Shown here piece by piece: positions 35,775-45,322 of a stretch of 64,000 nucleotides of DNA. This DNA comes from Providencia alcalifaciens. GTDB lineage: Bacteria > Pseudomonadota > Gammaproteobacteria > Enterobacterales > Enterobacteriaceae. The stretch covers positions 1 through 64,000 of the forward strand of contig NZ_CP084296.1 of assembly GCF_020271745.1 (NCBI RefSeq), written 5' to 3'. Both the position numbers and the translations under genes were made by a program. The notes beneath the pieces are model-generated. The model had not been told where the DNA came from. It saw only the letters and a list, made by a program, of their open reading frames with translations, and did not search any database. How positions within the stretch are numbered: the stretch's first letter is position 1; every line of letters starts with the position of its first letter.

Positions 35775-38700
35775 TCATCCCAACTGATATTTCTTAAAGT
35801 TCTCGGCTTGTTCCAGCACACTTTTATACACTTCATCATTGGCCACTGGCGGGAAACCATAACGGTGTAACAATAAAATCAGGTCGACTTTCAGCTTCGC
35901 TTTAATATCGTCCCGGTTGCTCCAATCAGGGTATTGTGTGCTGTCATCGACAATTAGCTTCATGTCCTTAGCCAGTGCCAGCATTTTGTCATCATCATAA
36001 GTGAAATCGTATTTCTGGCACATATGCTGCAAAATATCGAGGAAGGCTTTCTCTTCCATATCGATACCAATATCTTTAAACGACATCATTTCAGTTTTGA
36101 TGTTGTAAATCATATCCGCCATTTGTGCAGTGAAATCGTCGAACTCTTCACCATTGAGAACATCATTTTCTTTGCGTTGGTTATATTGCTCGACTAAGGC
36201 TTGAAAGCGCTTGGAGAAATTAATCCCTTGCAGCTGATTGACCTTTTGAAAATCACTAATCGCTTTTTGTAGCATCTTTTGCAGCAGTTGCATTTTAGTG
36301 TTCGGCAATTTGATTTTATTGATACGCGCCATGTATTCATCGTCAAAAATATCGATAGTCTCCGCTTTATCATCCCCTAAGGTGAAGATCTCTTCGACCC
36401 CTTCGGCTTTGAGGGCTTCGGCTATCATTTCGCGCACTTTTTGGTTCATCTGCGCCGTATCGGGTGCATCGCCTTTTGTTAACTTGTAGACAATGGAACG
36501 TACCGCCAAATAAAAATGGATATGTTCACGTTCATCTTGGGTGATATCTTCACTGCCTACACACACATCATAAGCGGCTTTCAACCGCTTCACTAAGCCC
36601 ATAAAGCGCAGTTCAACTTTCTTAGTTTGCAAGATAAACTCAGCGGCTCTATTGAGGCAGTCTAATTGCCGTGTTGGCGAACCTGAAAAGTAATCGCGGC
36701 TATCAAATTTATGGAATACCTGTGAAAGCAGATTGAGGTGATTACGCACCTCAATGATGGATTGCTGAACATCTTCAAAGTTAGACTTATCGGCTTTTGA
36801 GTACATTGCTAGCGCCATATTCATGCGGCTTTTTATGCCGATATAGTCAACAACTAATCCTTTTTCTTTCCCTTCGAAACGGCGATTCACGCGGGATATG
36901 GTTTGAATAAGGTTATGTTTTTGCAACGGCTTATCAATGTAAATAGTATCCAACTCTGGTACGTCAAAGCCCGTCAGCCACATATCCACCACAATGGCGA
37001 TTTTGAAGTTGGATTTCGGGTTCTTAAATTGCTTATCTAACTCTCTGCGGTAATCTTTCGTTCCCAGTAAGTTGTACATCGCCTCATGGTCATCTTTCCC
37101 ACGGGTCATCACCATGTTGACCATCGGCAAACGCATCAATTCACTTTTCTCTTGCTCAGTCAGTTCCGCGCCGTCGATTGCCTGTTTCGCATCAAACCAA
37201 TCAGGCTGTTGTAATTTCAGGCTCTGATAAAACGCATAGGCAATTTCACGGCTGGCGCAAACCACCATCGCTTTGCCTTTAATCGTCGAGCCTTCTTCCA
37301 CGCGCTTTTCATAATGCTGCGCAAAATCCTTCGCTAGCGCATCAATACGGTCAGGATCTCCCAAGATGGAGTTCATGTTCGCCGTCGCTTTTTTGCTTTC
37401 TTCTATCTGATATTCGCTGGTGCCTTGGGCTTCACACTCTTGATAATAGCGTTCAATCTCTTCTAACTTGCTGTTATCAAGGGCGATTTTAGCCGCACGC
37501 CCTTCGTATACAATGCGTACGGTGATTTCATCATTCACCGATTCGGTCATGGTGTAGCTATCGATGGTTTCACCGAAGACATCTAAGGTGGCGTCGATAG
37601 GCGTACCCGTAAAGCCGACGTAAGTGGCATTCGGCAGTGAATCATGCAGATATTTGGCAAAACCGTAGGTCTTTTTAACCGTGCCGTCTTCTTGGTTGAT
37701 AGTGATTTTTTGGTCGAGGTTGATTTGGCTACGGTGAGCTTCATCAGAAATACAGATAATATTACTGCGCTCAGAAAGTAGTTGAATATCTTCAGTAAAT
37801 TTATGAATGGTGGTGAGGAACACCCCGCCACTGGCACGCCCTGCAAGCTTATCACGTAAATCTTGGCGGCTGGTAACTGGCACAATAATTTCATCGCCAA
37901 TAAAGGCTTTTGCATTGCAAAACTGTTTTGCCAGTTGTTCATCAAGGTCGGTACGGTCGGTAATTAAAATAATGGTCGGGCTGGCAAAATCGACGCTTTT
38001 CATTAATAAGCGTGCTAAAAACTGCATGGTGTAGCTTTTACCGCAGCCTGTCGCGCCAAAGTAAGTGCCCCCTTTACCACTGCCGCCGATATTTTCACCC
38101 TCTGCGTTAATCTGTTTACGCTGTTTTTCGATGTTGTAATACAGCTTACGCGCCGCATAATACTGTGGGTAACGGCAGCACACTTTCACTTCATACTTGC
38201 TGGTATCAGGAAAGAAAATAAAGTTTTTCAGCACGTCCAATAAACGCACTGGATGGAATAACCCGCCAATCAAGGTATAAAGGCCATTGATACCTTGTTT
38301 TTCTGTTGATTCGTTACCGTTGACCTTGCGCCATGCATAATAGAATTCATAAGGGGCAAATAGGTTGCCCATTTTGTTATTCACGCCATCACTAAGAATA
38401 CACAGGGCGTTATAAACAAACAGCTTAGGAATATCGCGACGATAACGGACACAAAGCTGTGTCCATGCATCAAATAAACTCGCCTCTTCCCCACGCACCG
38501 CCGATTTAAATTCGAATACCACCAGCGGTAAGCCATTGACGTATAAAATGGCATCAGGAATGCGCAGTTGTACCCCGCCATCACGAGCTTGCCCTTCTAT
38601 TTCTAGCTGGTTAACTAGCCGATAGCGATTATTATCTGCTTCCGCTGCGATGTCTTCCCCTGCAAATAACCTCGCCAACTGGTCAGGCAAAGTTTGGCTA

Positions 38701-39053
38701 TCAATCAGTTCGATATACAGGTCTTTTTGGTTGCGGTCTTCGCGCTTGAGTAAAAAGCCATTACTGAGCCAATGGCAGAAAGTTTTGTTGCTTTGATACA
38801 AATCACTGGCAGGCAAGGCCTGTAGCTGATGGAGGATAGAATTAATTTCACCATCGGTAATGCCATCCGCCTGATATTGCCTTGCAAGGTACTGACGTAA
38901 GTCATCCACTATCAGCACTTCACTGTTGTCTTTGCGCGGGATAGTGTTGCCGACATAATGCGGGTAGCAGGTTTTCCCTGCATTGTTTGCATGTTGTCCT
39001 AGCAGTTCAATTATCGCCTGTTCCAGTTTGGCTTCAGTAAAAATATGGCTCAT
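35775..39053 (-). CDS. hsdR: Type I restriction enzyme R subunit HsdR
   Basis: This is a 1092-residue motor and nuclease subunit that translocates and cuts unmodified DNA. The N-terminal PD-(D/E)xK nuclease site is Asp167 with Glu181-x-Lys183 (PDAILYVNG and VVFEFKSAV). The superfamily-2 helicase follows with Walker A GATGCGKSYT at 333-342 and the DEAH box at 437-440, then GFTGTPI (motif III) and SRVNRR (motif VI region). The coiled-coil-like C-terminal part probably binds the methylase core. It is separated from hsdS by 122 bases containing a strong terminator, so it may have its own promoter. The gene appears full length. Confidence 0.95.
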   Translation of the reverse strand: MSHIFTEAKLEQAIIELLGQHANNAGKTCYPHYVGNTIPRKDNSEVLIVDDLRQYLARQYQADGITDGEINSILHQLQALPASDLYQSNKTFCHWLSNGFLLKREDRNQKDLYIELIDSQTLPDQLARLFAGEDIAAEADNNRYRLVNQLEIEGQARDGGVQLRIPDAILYVNGLPLVVFEFKSAVRGEEASLFDAWTQLCVRYRRDIPKLFVYNALCILSDGVNNKMGNLFAPYEFYYAWRKVNGNESTEKQGINGLYTLIGGLFHPVRLLDVLKNFIFFPDTSKYEVKVCCRYPQYYAARKLYYNIEKQRKQINAEGENIGGSGKGGTYFGATGCGKSYTMQFLARLLMKSVDFASPTIILITDRTDLDEQLAKQFCNAKAFIGDEIIVPVTSRQDLRDKLAGRASGGVFLTTIHKFTEDIQLLSERSNIICISDEAHRSQINLDQKITINQEDGTVKKTYGFAKYLHDSLPNATYVGFTGTPIDATLDVFGETIDSYTMTESVNDEITVRIVYEGRAAKIALDNSKLEEIERYYQECEAQGTSEYQIEESKKATANMNSILGDPDRIDALAKDFAQHYEKRVEEGSTIKGKAMVVCASREIAYAFYQSLKLQQPDWFDAKQAIDGAELTEQEKSELMRLPMVNMVMTRGKDDHEAMYNLLGTKDYRRELDKQFKNPKSNFKIAIVVDMWLTGFDVPELDTIYIDKPLQKHNLIQTISRVNRRFEGKEKGLVVDYIGIKSRMNMALAMYSKADKSNFEDVQQSIIEVRNHLNLLSQVFHKFDSRDYFSGSPTRQLDCLNRAAEFILQTKKVELRFMGLVKRLKAAYDVCVGSEDITQDEREHIHFYLAVRSIVYKLTKGDAPDTAQMNQKVREMIAEALKAEGVEEIFTLGDDKAETIDIFDDEYMARINKIKLPNTKMQLLQKMLQKAISDFQKVNQLQGINFSKRFQALVEQYNQRKENDVLNGEEFDDFTAQMADMIYNIKTEMMSFKDIGIDMEEKAFLDILQHMCQKYDFTYDDDKMLALAKDMKLIVDDSTQYPDWSNRDDIKAKLKVDLILLLHRYGFPPVANDEVYKSVLEQAENFKKYQLG

Positions 39054-39135
39054 ATCAGTGGCTTCTTTTTCGTTTTATAATTTGTTTTTTATCGAGTTTT
39101 TTAATTAAGTAAGTTTAATCGAATAGATAACAAAA

Positions 39136-39167
39136 ACCGCCTCACAATAAGAAAAATGTGAAGCGGT
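39136..39167 (-). terminator. Terminator between hsdS and hsdR
   Basis: Read on the minus strand, ACCGCTTCACA pairs with TGTGAGGCGGT (one mismatch) over a 10-base loop and is followed by TTTTTG. It lies 8 bases past the hsdS stop and upstream of hsdR. Confidence 0.82.
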
Positions 39168-39175
39168 CGAATAAA

Positions 39176-40585
39176 TTAGATGAGTGTTTCTTCTGGAATG
39201 TCTATTTTGATATCGTCTAAAGACAGCTCGCCGGAGATTAGTTTTGGGAGGAGCGTGTCGCGGAGTTGGGTTAATTCGCCAATTTCATATTGAGAACATT
39301 TTATTCGTTCTAATAACTGTCCACTCTGTTGTTGAAAGAGCTCAAGTATAAATTTATCTGGTTGAATAAATAAAACATTTGAAAATAATGTCGTATTCAT
39401 ATTCAAGGTTGTACTACCTCCACTAGCAAGATCATGAAAATGCTTATTTTTATTCAAAAGTGAAAAATAAAGATAATCTCTAAAATATTTATATTCAGGA
39501 ACTACGCTATTAATTTGCTGATTGGTATGTGCAGATTTCGTTGTTATTGATACAAGGCCTACGGTTGCTATACTACTGACACAGATGCTGTCTTCAGGTA
39601 TAAGCTTTTTAATCTGAGATTTACTACCTTCAAAACTAAGATTATCAAATGTCCTAGTAATAAATACATTACCATGCATATCAGGAATTTTAATAAATGG
39701 TACATCATTACCATAGAAACTATTTTCTTTCTTAGAAGGTGTTTTTCCACAAATTATATTACCAAAATCAGAAAGCTTTGATATTCTCCACCCTTTAGGC
39801 ACCCACCCCCCAAGCCCTAACGCAGACTCTGTACATTCTTCAAAAGCATTAGGAAATAACTGCCGAATATCCTCTGATAACGGTTTAAAATTATCACTTT
39901 CACGCACCGCTTTACGCACTTCAACCCGACGCAGTAATTCATCAGAGAAAGCGAAATCCTGCTCAAAAAAGCCAGCATCAAGCGCGTTATCGATAATAGG
40001 GTCAAAATCCACAAACCATGATTTAAATAGGGTTTGCGCCATTTTTTCTAGGGTTTGGTTTATTTGACGATTGAGAGTGATTTTTTTATCAAAATGGTTA
40101 AGAACGTTAGCAATTCTATGTTGTTCTTCAACAGGTGGTACTTTAAACTTCAATCGTTCAAAAGTCTGGAGATTAATATTATCTTGAACAGAGCCAGTTG
40201 CTTGCCGCTGAATATCTTTTCTTAATTTTCTAAAGACATATTCAATAAAGTAGACATCAGCTTTATTTTTATCAGCAATAAAACCAATAACACTGTCAGG
40301 AAAACATGCTGGATACTGTAGAATTCCTGTCTCCGCTATGTTCGCCGCGATTGTTATACACATAGTGTCTGTAGGCCAAAGACGACTTTGAGCCAAACCA
40401 GCCTCAGAATATGTTTGCCCATGTGATGATATGCGTCCTTCAGAGGCTTTTATATCCCCTGTTTGGATAAAAGGATATTTTCCTCCATATAAGTGTTCTG
40501 CATATCTAGGCCGATGCCTTGAACGACCTCGTGCGACTTCGCCTAAATCAGATAGTTTTACCTCCTGCCAGCTATTATTCCCCAT
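39176..40585 (-). CDS. hsdS: Type I specificity subunit HsdS
   Basis: This is a 469-residue subunit that chooses the DNA target for both methylation and cleavage. Two target-recognition domains are visible. The first runs from WQEVKLSDLGEVARGRS to about residue 160, and the second from GWRISKLSDFGNIICGKTPS to the C-terminal part. They are separated by conserved helical spacers (PPVEEQHRIANVLNHFDKKI and the final LRDTLLPKLISGEL). I start at the ATG at 40585, which overlaps the hsdM stop by 11 bases; an upstream in-frame extension would run into hsdM. The recognised sequence cannot be predicted by eye. Confidence 0.93.
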   Translation of the reverse strand: MGNNSWQEVKLSDLGEVARGRSRHRPRYAEHLYGGKYPFIQTGDIKASEGRISSHGQTYSEAGLAQSRLWPTDTMCITIAANIAETGILQYPACFPDSVIGFIADKNKADVYFIEYVFRKLRKDIQRQATGSVQDNINLQTFERLKFKVPPVEEQHRIANVLNHFDKKITLNRQINQTLEKMAQTLFKSWFVDFDPIIDNALDAGFFEQDFAFSDELLRRVEVRKAVRESDNFKPLSEDIRQLFPNAFEECTESALGLGGWVPKGWRISKLSDFGNIICGKTPSKKENSFYGNDVPFIKIPDMHGNVFITRTFDNLSFEGSKSQIKKLIPEDSICVSSIATVGLVSITTKSAHTNQQINSVVPEYKYFRDYLYFSLLNKNKHFHDLASGGSTTLNMNTTLFSNVLFIQPDKFILELFQQQSGQLLERIKCSQYEIGELTQLRDTLLPKLISGELSLDDIKIDIPEETLI

Positions 40586-42179
40586 AACCCAACGCCTCCA
40601 TATTTTTACGGATAGCCTTATCCAGCTCTGCCGCTTCATCCATCTGGCGATAAAGGGTTTGGGTCAGTTCTTGCATTTTCGTTTCAAACGCCACACCGTC
40701 ATCTTCAACCTCCGCAGCGCCCACATACCGTCCCGGCGTTAATACAAAATCATTGGCCTTAATATCCTCAATAGAGGCAACCTTGCAAAAGCCCGCCCTA
40801 TCTTGATACTGCTTAATTCCGATTTCTTCGGCGGTGACACGGCGTTTTAATTCACTTTCACTACTGCGCCATGCGTGGAAGGTATCCGCGATAGTGGCAA
40901 TATCTTTCGCTGTGAGCTCTTTTTGCGTACGGCTGATCATGGTGCCGAGGTTGCGGGCATCGATAAACAAGGTTTCCCCTTGGCGATCACGATAGCCATA
41001 TTTGGCACTGGCTTGTTTACTTTTACTGATAAACCACAGGCAAACTGGGATTGGCGTGGTAAAAAAGAGCTGACCGGGCAAAGCAATCATGCACTCAATA
41101 CGGTCATCTTCAATCAGCTTTTGGCGAATCTCCCCTTCACCGCTGGTATTCGAGCTCATCGAACCATTCGCTAATACAAACCCCGCCACACCGTCTTCAC
41201 TGAGCTTAGACAGCATATGCAAGATCCACGCATAGTTGGCGTTGCCCGTCGGCGGGGTGCGGAAACCGGCAAAACGTGGGTCATTGGTAAGCTCGGCTTC
41301 ATTACGCCAATCTTTTAAGTTAAACGGCGGATTCGCCATAATAAAGTCGGCTTTCAGATCAGGGTGCTGGTCAGCAAAAAAGGTATCCGCTGGGCGTTCA
41401 CCTAAGTTGCCCGTTAAGCCCCTCACCGCCAAGTTCATTTTTGCCAGTTTATAGGTGGTACTGGTGAGCTCCTGCCCATAAATCGCAATATCTTTACTTT
41501 TCCCTTGGTGGCTTTCGACAAATTTCAACGATTGCACAAACATACCACCCGAGCCGCAGCACGGGTCATACACTTTGCCTTGATAAGGTTCAAGCATTTC
41601 AGCCAGCAATGTCACGACCGATTTCGGGGTATAGAACTCGCCGCCGCCCTTACCTTCGCTAGCCGCAAAGCGCCCTAAGAAATATTCGTAAACCCGCCCC
41701 ACCAGATCTTCTTCCCCTACGCCACATTCGGTGGCAAGGGTATCGATATTTTCAATACTATCGATAAGTGATGCGAGCCTTTTCGGCTCTAACCCTTGGC
41801 GGGAGAAATAGTTATCTGGCAATGCGCCCGTCAGTGATGCGTTGCTTTTTTCGATGGTAGATAACGCGGTATCAATAATCACGGCGATATCATCTTGTTT
41901 TGCACGATCTTTGACATAAGACCAACGGGATACTTGCGGTAAATAGAAAACATTATCTTGTTGATAGAAAACATCCATATCAACAAAGGCTTCCTGACCA
42001 TTAGCAATTAATTGGTTACGCTTGGCTTCGAATTTATCACTGATAAATTTCAGGAACACCAAACTAAGTACTACATGCTTATATTCAGAGGATTCAACGC
42101 TACCACGCAGTTGATTAGCAGTATCCCAAAGCGTTTCTTCAAAGCCTTTGGTGGGTTTTTTCGCGGGAGATTTAGCCAT
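40575..42179 (-). CDS. hsdM: Type I methyltransferase subunit HsdM
   Basis: This is a 534-residue N6-adenine methyltransferase. The S-adenosylmethionine site is DPCCGSGGMF at 205-214 and the catalytic NPPF is at 283-286 within DFIMANPPFNLKDW. The N-terminal HsdM_N helical domain (TLWDTANQLRGSVESSEYKH) is typical. It protects host DNA and, with HsdS and HsdR, forms the restriction complex. It is the first gene of the leftward cluster and overlaps hsdS, so the modification half is translationally coupled. The upstream region at 42180-42300 should hold its promoter. Confidence 0.95.
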   Translation of the reverse strand: MAKSPAKKPTKGFEETLWDTANQLRGSVESSEYKHVVLSLVFLKFISDKFEAKRNQLIANGQEAFVDMDVFYQQDNVFYLPQVSRWSYVKDRAKQDDIAVIIDTALSTIEKSNASLTGALPDNYFSRQGLEPKRLASLIDSIENIDTLATECGVGEEDLVGRVYEYFLGRFAASEGKGGGEFYTPKSVVTLLAEMLEPYQGKVYDPCCGSGGMFVQSLKFVESHQGKSKDIAIYGQELTSTTYKLAKMNLAVRGLTGNLGERPADTFFADQHPDLKADFIMANPPFNLKDWRNEAELTNDPRFAGFRTPPTGNANYAWILHMLSKLSEDGVAGFVLANGSMSSNTSGEGEIRQKLIEDDRIECMIALPGQLFFTTPIPVCLWFISKSKQASAKYGYRDRQGETLFIDARNLGTMISRTQKELTAKDIATIADTFHAWRSSESELKRRVTAEEIGIKQYQDRAGFCKVASIEDIKANDFVLTPGRYVGAAEVEDDGVAFETKMQELTQTLYRQMDEAAELDKAIRKNMEALGYGE

Positions 42180-42639
42180 GTCGGTAGTTTCTCTTTTCTT
42201 ATCAGTTATTATCGGAAAGCGCTGAGTTAGTGTCGGTTATTTTTTCGCTAACTGCCGATAATATATACAAAATAGGTTTGGCTAAGATTATCTCATAAAA
42301 TCAGGTAGGTTTGGGCTGCTAACGCTAAAATTATATCCACCTTTTTAGCTCAGTATTCATTGCTCAGGGTTAAAAGGATCGTCCATTTAGGAAACCATTT
42401 GAATAACTCAACATTATCCCCTAAAAAACGATAGCAATAGATAAGCTAGACAGGCGCCGTAAAGGATAACAAAAATTAAGTAGGTAATGATTTTTTCTTG
42501 CTACCTTTACTGTATGACTTGAATTGATATTCCATATAATCCGTGTACCGCTAAAAATACGACACAATTGATTAAGTTAAACGTGCCTGCTGCGGCAATA
42601 ATAATGACCGGCACTATTTTGAGCGAATATTTCAATTGT
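42180..42639. other. Gap upstream of hsdM
   Basis: The first part should contain the hsdM promoter on the minus strand. Between about 42507 and 42620 a minus-strand open stretch encodes a hydrophobic tail (VPVIIIAAAGTFNLINCVVF) ending at 42507, probably the remains of a small membrane protein cut by the IS fragment at 42640. Nothing else is clear. Confidence 0.35.
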
Positions 42640-42987
42640 AAGTATCCCGCATAATCAATCTGCCAACGAAGGAGATAGCTATGGGCAAAGCTCGTTTTAC
42701 TGAGCATCAGATCATCGCTGTGATTAAGTCGGTTGAAGTCGGACGAACTGTGAAAGATGTCTACCGGGGGCCAGCATTTCTTACTCAGTCACAAAGTGGA
42801 AACCGGCTGCGGTTTATGAATGCCGAAAAAGGCAGTCATACCGCAGCCTTAGTGTCAGCAAGGCGAAATAAAATGGCCAGAATTTAATGAGGGTACAGAC
42901 ATCAAAATATCCTCATAATGTGCCACTTTATTGATTGAGGTTCCTAACCATGAGCACTTTCTGAACTTCATGCTAATAATATGTAAC
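42640..42987 (+). mobile_element. IS3-family 5' fragment, copy 1
   Basis: After AAGGAG-like GAAGGAGATAGCT an ATG at 42681 opens an IS3-type OrfA (MGKARFTEHQIIAVIKSVEV, then GRTVKDVYR). It then loses homology through an internal deletion and frameshift. About 100 further bases lead to the first adhesin module at 42988. The same fragment recurs almost unchanged at 47551-47878 before the third module. Confidence 0.75.
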
Positions 42988-43136
42988 GTTTGTATATACG
43001 TACAGGAAATCATCAAAAAAGTGGGGCTTGTTAATCCAAAATTGAAGTTCAGTCAAAAATTGGCTTATGCTCCACTTTGATAGCTGCAATGAGTAACTCT
43101 GTGTAAATACACTTTAAAAGACGCCTAGACTGTATT

Positions 43137-43994
43137 TTACCAGGATTCTAAAACTAAAATCCCATTCGTATTAAAAGTACCAGATGAAGATGCTGTTCCA
43201 GCTAAGGCTGCATTCACATTAAAATCACGAGATGTTAGATTCTCCAATTCGATTGCGGTTCCATTGGCTTGTATTTCTTTTCCATCTAGGGATATCGATG
43301 CTAAAACACCATTACCAAAATCTAACTTTCCATTAGATGCGCTAGCACTCGTCAAACGTAAAGTATAGTTACTTGCAGCCCCTTGAGTACAATTTATTGA
43401 TAATGAAGAACTTTTATTTAATCCGGATGCATTCAAACTTGTTGATGAAAAATTAAATGTCAAGTCTTGATTATTTAAATGGCACGATGATATTTCAATA
43501 GGAACATCAGTGAAGCTTCCATTTACTGGTGTCCCAAGACAAACAGCTCGTGGTGAAGAAAGATTATTGCAACAGAAATTACCATAATGAGGTCTACCAA
43601 TAGAATTAAACATAACTCCTGAAATATCGCTTTTAGGAATATATGATTCTGGTGAAGTATAAGGATACATTCTCATGCCGGAGCTGAAAACCTCATTAAA
43701 AGTAGCGATTATTTCTTTTCTTTCGGATTCCGACAACACATATGAATCAGACGGGAAAGGACATACTGGTCGTTCATAATACTGAACCCCTAGCCGTATA
43801 CCAATAGGCGTTATATAATACATCTTGATGATATCAACAGAACCTGAACTTACACCTACAACTTCAAGCCTAATTGCGCTTTCATCTAAAGTACCATACG
43901 CAACTAAGTCATACGATTCATCACTGATAAACTTAGTTTTAATCTCTGCATTAACATTGATAGAAAAAAAAAGGAGAACAAATAATAATCTCAT
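43137..43994 (-). CDS. Orphan two-domain fimbrial adhesin, copy 1
   Basis: This is a 285-residue exported protein with a short signal peptide (MRLLFVLLFFSINVNA). The N-terminal domain, about residues 17-160, has a KMYYITPIGIRLG segment and the cysteine cluster FCCNNLSSPRAVC, and looks like a receptor-binding domain. The C-terminal domain from ISSCHLNNQDLTFNF is a pilin-type fold with two cysteines and a final beta strand (TFNTNGILVLESW) suited to chaperone/usher assembly. The architecture resembles MrpH/PapG tip adhesins, but no receptor can be inferred. AAAGG precedes the ATG. There is no usher or chaperone nearby, so it must use another operon, perhaps the one at 4.5-9.6 kb, or be silent. 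It differs from copies 2 and 3 at scattered positions. Confidence 0.7.
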   Translation of the reverse strand: MRLLFVLLFFSINVNAEIKTKFISDESYDLVAYGTLDESAIRLEVVGVSSGSVDIIKMYYITPIGIRLGVQYYERPVCPFPSDSYVLSESERKEIIATFNEVFSSGMRMYPYTSPESYIPKSDISGVMFNSIGRPHYGNFCCNNLSSPRAVCLGTPVNGSFTDVPIEISSCHLNNQDLTFNFSSTSLNASGLNKSSSLSINCTQGAASNYTLRLTSASASNGKLDFGNGVLASISLDGKEIQANGTAIELENLTSRDFNVNAALAGTASSSGTFNTNGILVLESW

Positions 43995-44321
43995 TTCACT
44001 ATACCTTTATTTAAATCTAAACACACACTGAGTGCTCTTTATTAACCTATATTAGTTAAATATATTTATTTTTTAAAATTATTCACTCAATATTTATTGA
44101 AATACTGGAGTAATAATTTTTGTAAATTTTTGAATTTATGATTTACAAAAAATACCAAAATTTTTTGGGTTAAATTTACAAACACATTAACTTCAATCTA
44201 ATGTAGTATTAGAAATCTTCATGTTTAAAAAACACGATTAATTTATTCATAATCTAATAAAAAATTGCTTATCACTGCGAATTTACCTCGCGCTATAGTT
44301 ATGCTTCCCTTCATGATGAAT

Positions 44322-44426
44322 CTATTGAAAATCAATATTCAAAGCTCCTGTTACCGTAAAATCCCCTTCCAATTCAGCACCTGTTCGTTTTACGGGAACA
44401 GCAAATAATCGCTTTAATTTATTCAT
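44322..44426 (-). pseudogene. Pilin C-terminal scrap in unit 1
   Basis: A 34-codon frame starting in the overlap ATGA with the upstream HTH gene encodes a tail with VPVKRTGAELEGDFTVTGAL and NIDFQ. This is the typical last strand of a fimbrial subunit. The rest of the subunit is missing. Its ATG comes from the junction, so it may be translated as a short peptide by coupling. Confidence 0.55.
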
Positions 44427-44599
44427 GGCAGTAAAAATACTTTCTTGAAAAACTCACCCGTTGACATATTAAATATGGTCAAAATCTGAATTAATGTCCC
44501 CACAGAAACATTACATTCGCCACACTCATAGCAAGATACTTGCTGTTGAGACAGACATAATAGTAGGTCGAGGTCTTTTCCACTCAATATTTTTTTCAT
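44423..44599 (-). CDS. MrpJ-like HTH protein, N-terminally shortened, copy 1
   Basis: A 58-residue frame from the ATG at 44599 carries an XRE-type helix-turn-helix: SGKDLDLLLCLSQQQVSCYE followed by CGECNVSVGTLIQILTIFNM and EFFKKVF. This matches the MrpJ/MrfJ regulators of Proteus and relatives, which repress flagella and activate or modulate fimbriae. Family members are about 105-110 residues, so the N-terminal third and C-terminal tail are absent. The upstream frame can be read to an ATG at 44656, but that part is hydrophobic and unlike MrpJ. It precedes the adhesin gene by about 430 bases. Function in this shortened form is uncertain. Confidence 0.6.
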   Translation of the reverse strand: MKKILSGKDLDLLLCLSQQQVSCYECGECNVSVGTLIQILTIFNMSTGEFFKKVFLLP

Positions 44600-44656
44600 T
44601 GCCGACGAGTTTCTATTCACATAGAAGAGACAAAAATAAAATGATAAGCACATCAA

Positions 44657-45174
44657 CTTCCTAAATAGATAACTTTAGCCTCTAAGGCTATTATCTTCAT
44701 ATTAATCCCACTTGTTACTATAACTATTTAAATATGCTCTGTATGCTAAGAGGTATATAATTTAAATAATTATTTAATAAAAATCAAATTATGTGAAATT
44801 TATAAAAAAAGATAACATTATGAAATAACACCAATATGGCGTGACGTAATTTAATCAAATCAACAATTATAATTAGTTACGAAATGTCCATTTATGACAA
44901 TCTATTAAAGATGGTGTTTTTAGCTAAAAAAACCACAATAAGACGATAAAAAAAATTATAAACCTAATATTTACATAATATTATAATCTATTCTGTATGG
45001 AAAAATTAGTATGTTCGTTCTTAATCAATTTCTTGATCATAAAGTTCCATCAAAATTAAATATTAAATTTCGCTCAATAGCACATTAAATACTCAGTTAA
45101 CACCTTTTATTTAAATGTGATTGTCTTATACAATTTTTGCATTTACTCCATATAATTCAATCTATTAACTGAAG
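44657..45174. other. Long AT-rich leader of unit 1
   Basis: About 520 bases upstream of the HTH gene are extremely AT-rich and contain no gene I can support. The same stretch follows the other two HTH copies (46845-47362 and 49575-50107). It presumably carries the promoter of the module. The third copy has an extra run of TATTAAA-type repeats. Confidence 0.45.
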
Positions 45175-45322
45175 TTTGTATATACGTACAGGAAATCATC
45201 AAAAAAGTGGGGCTTGTTAATCCAAAATTGAAGTTCAGTCAAAAATTGGCTTATGCTCCACTTTGATAGCTGCAATGAGTAACTCTGTGTAAATACACTT
45301 TAAAAGACGCCTAGACTGTATT

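Larger units (their letters stand above)
42988..45174. repeat. Adhesin module, repeat unit 1 of 3
   Basis: This is a unit of 2187 bases, starting at GTTTGTATATACGTACAGG and running to CTATTAACTGAA. It contains, on the minus strand, an MrpJ-like gene, a pilin C-terminal scrap and an adhesin gene. It is joined head-to-tail to unit 2 without any spacer. By eye the units differ at only a few percent of positions. Confidence 0.9.
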
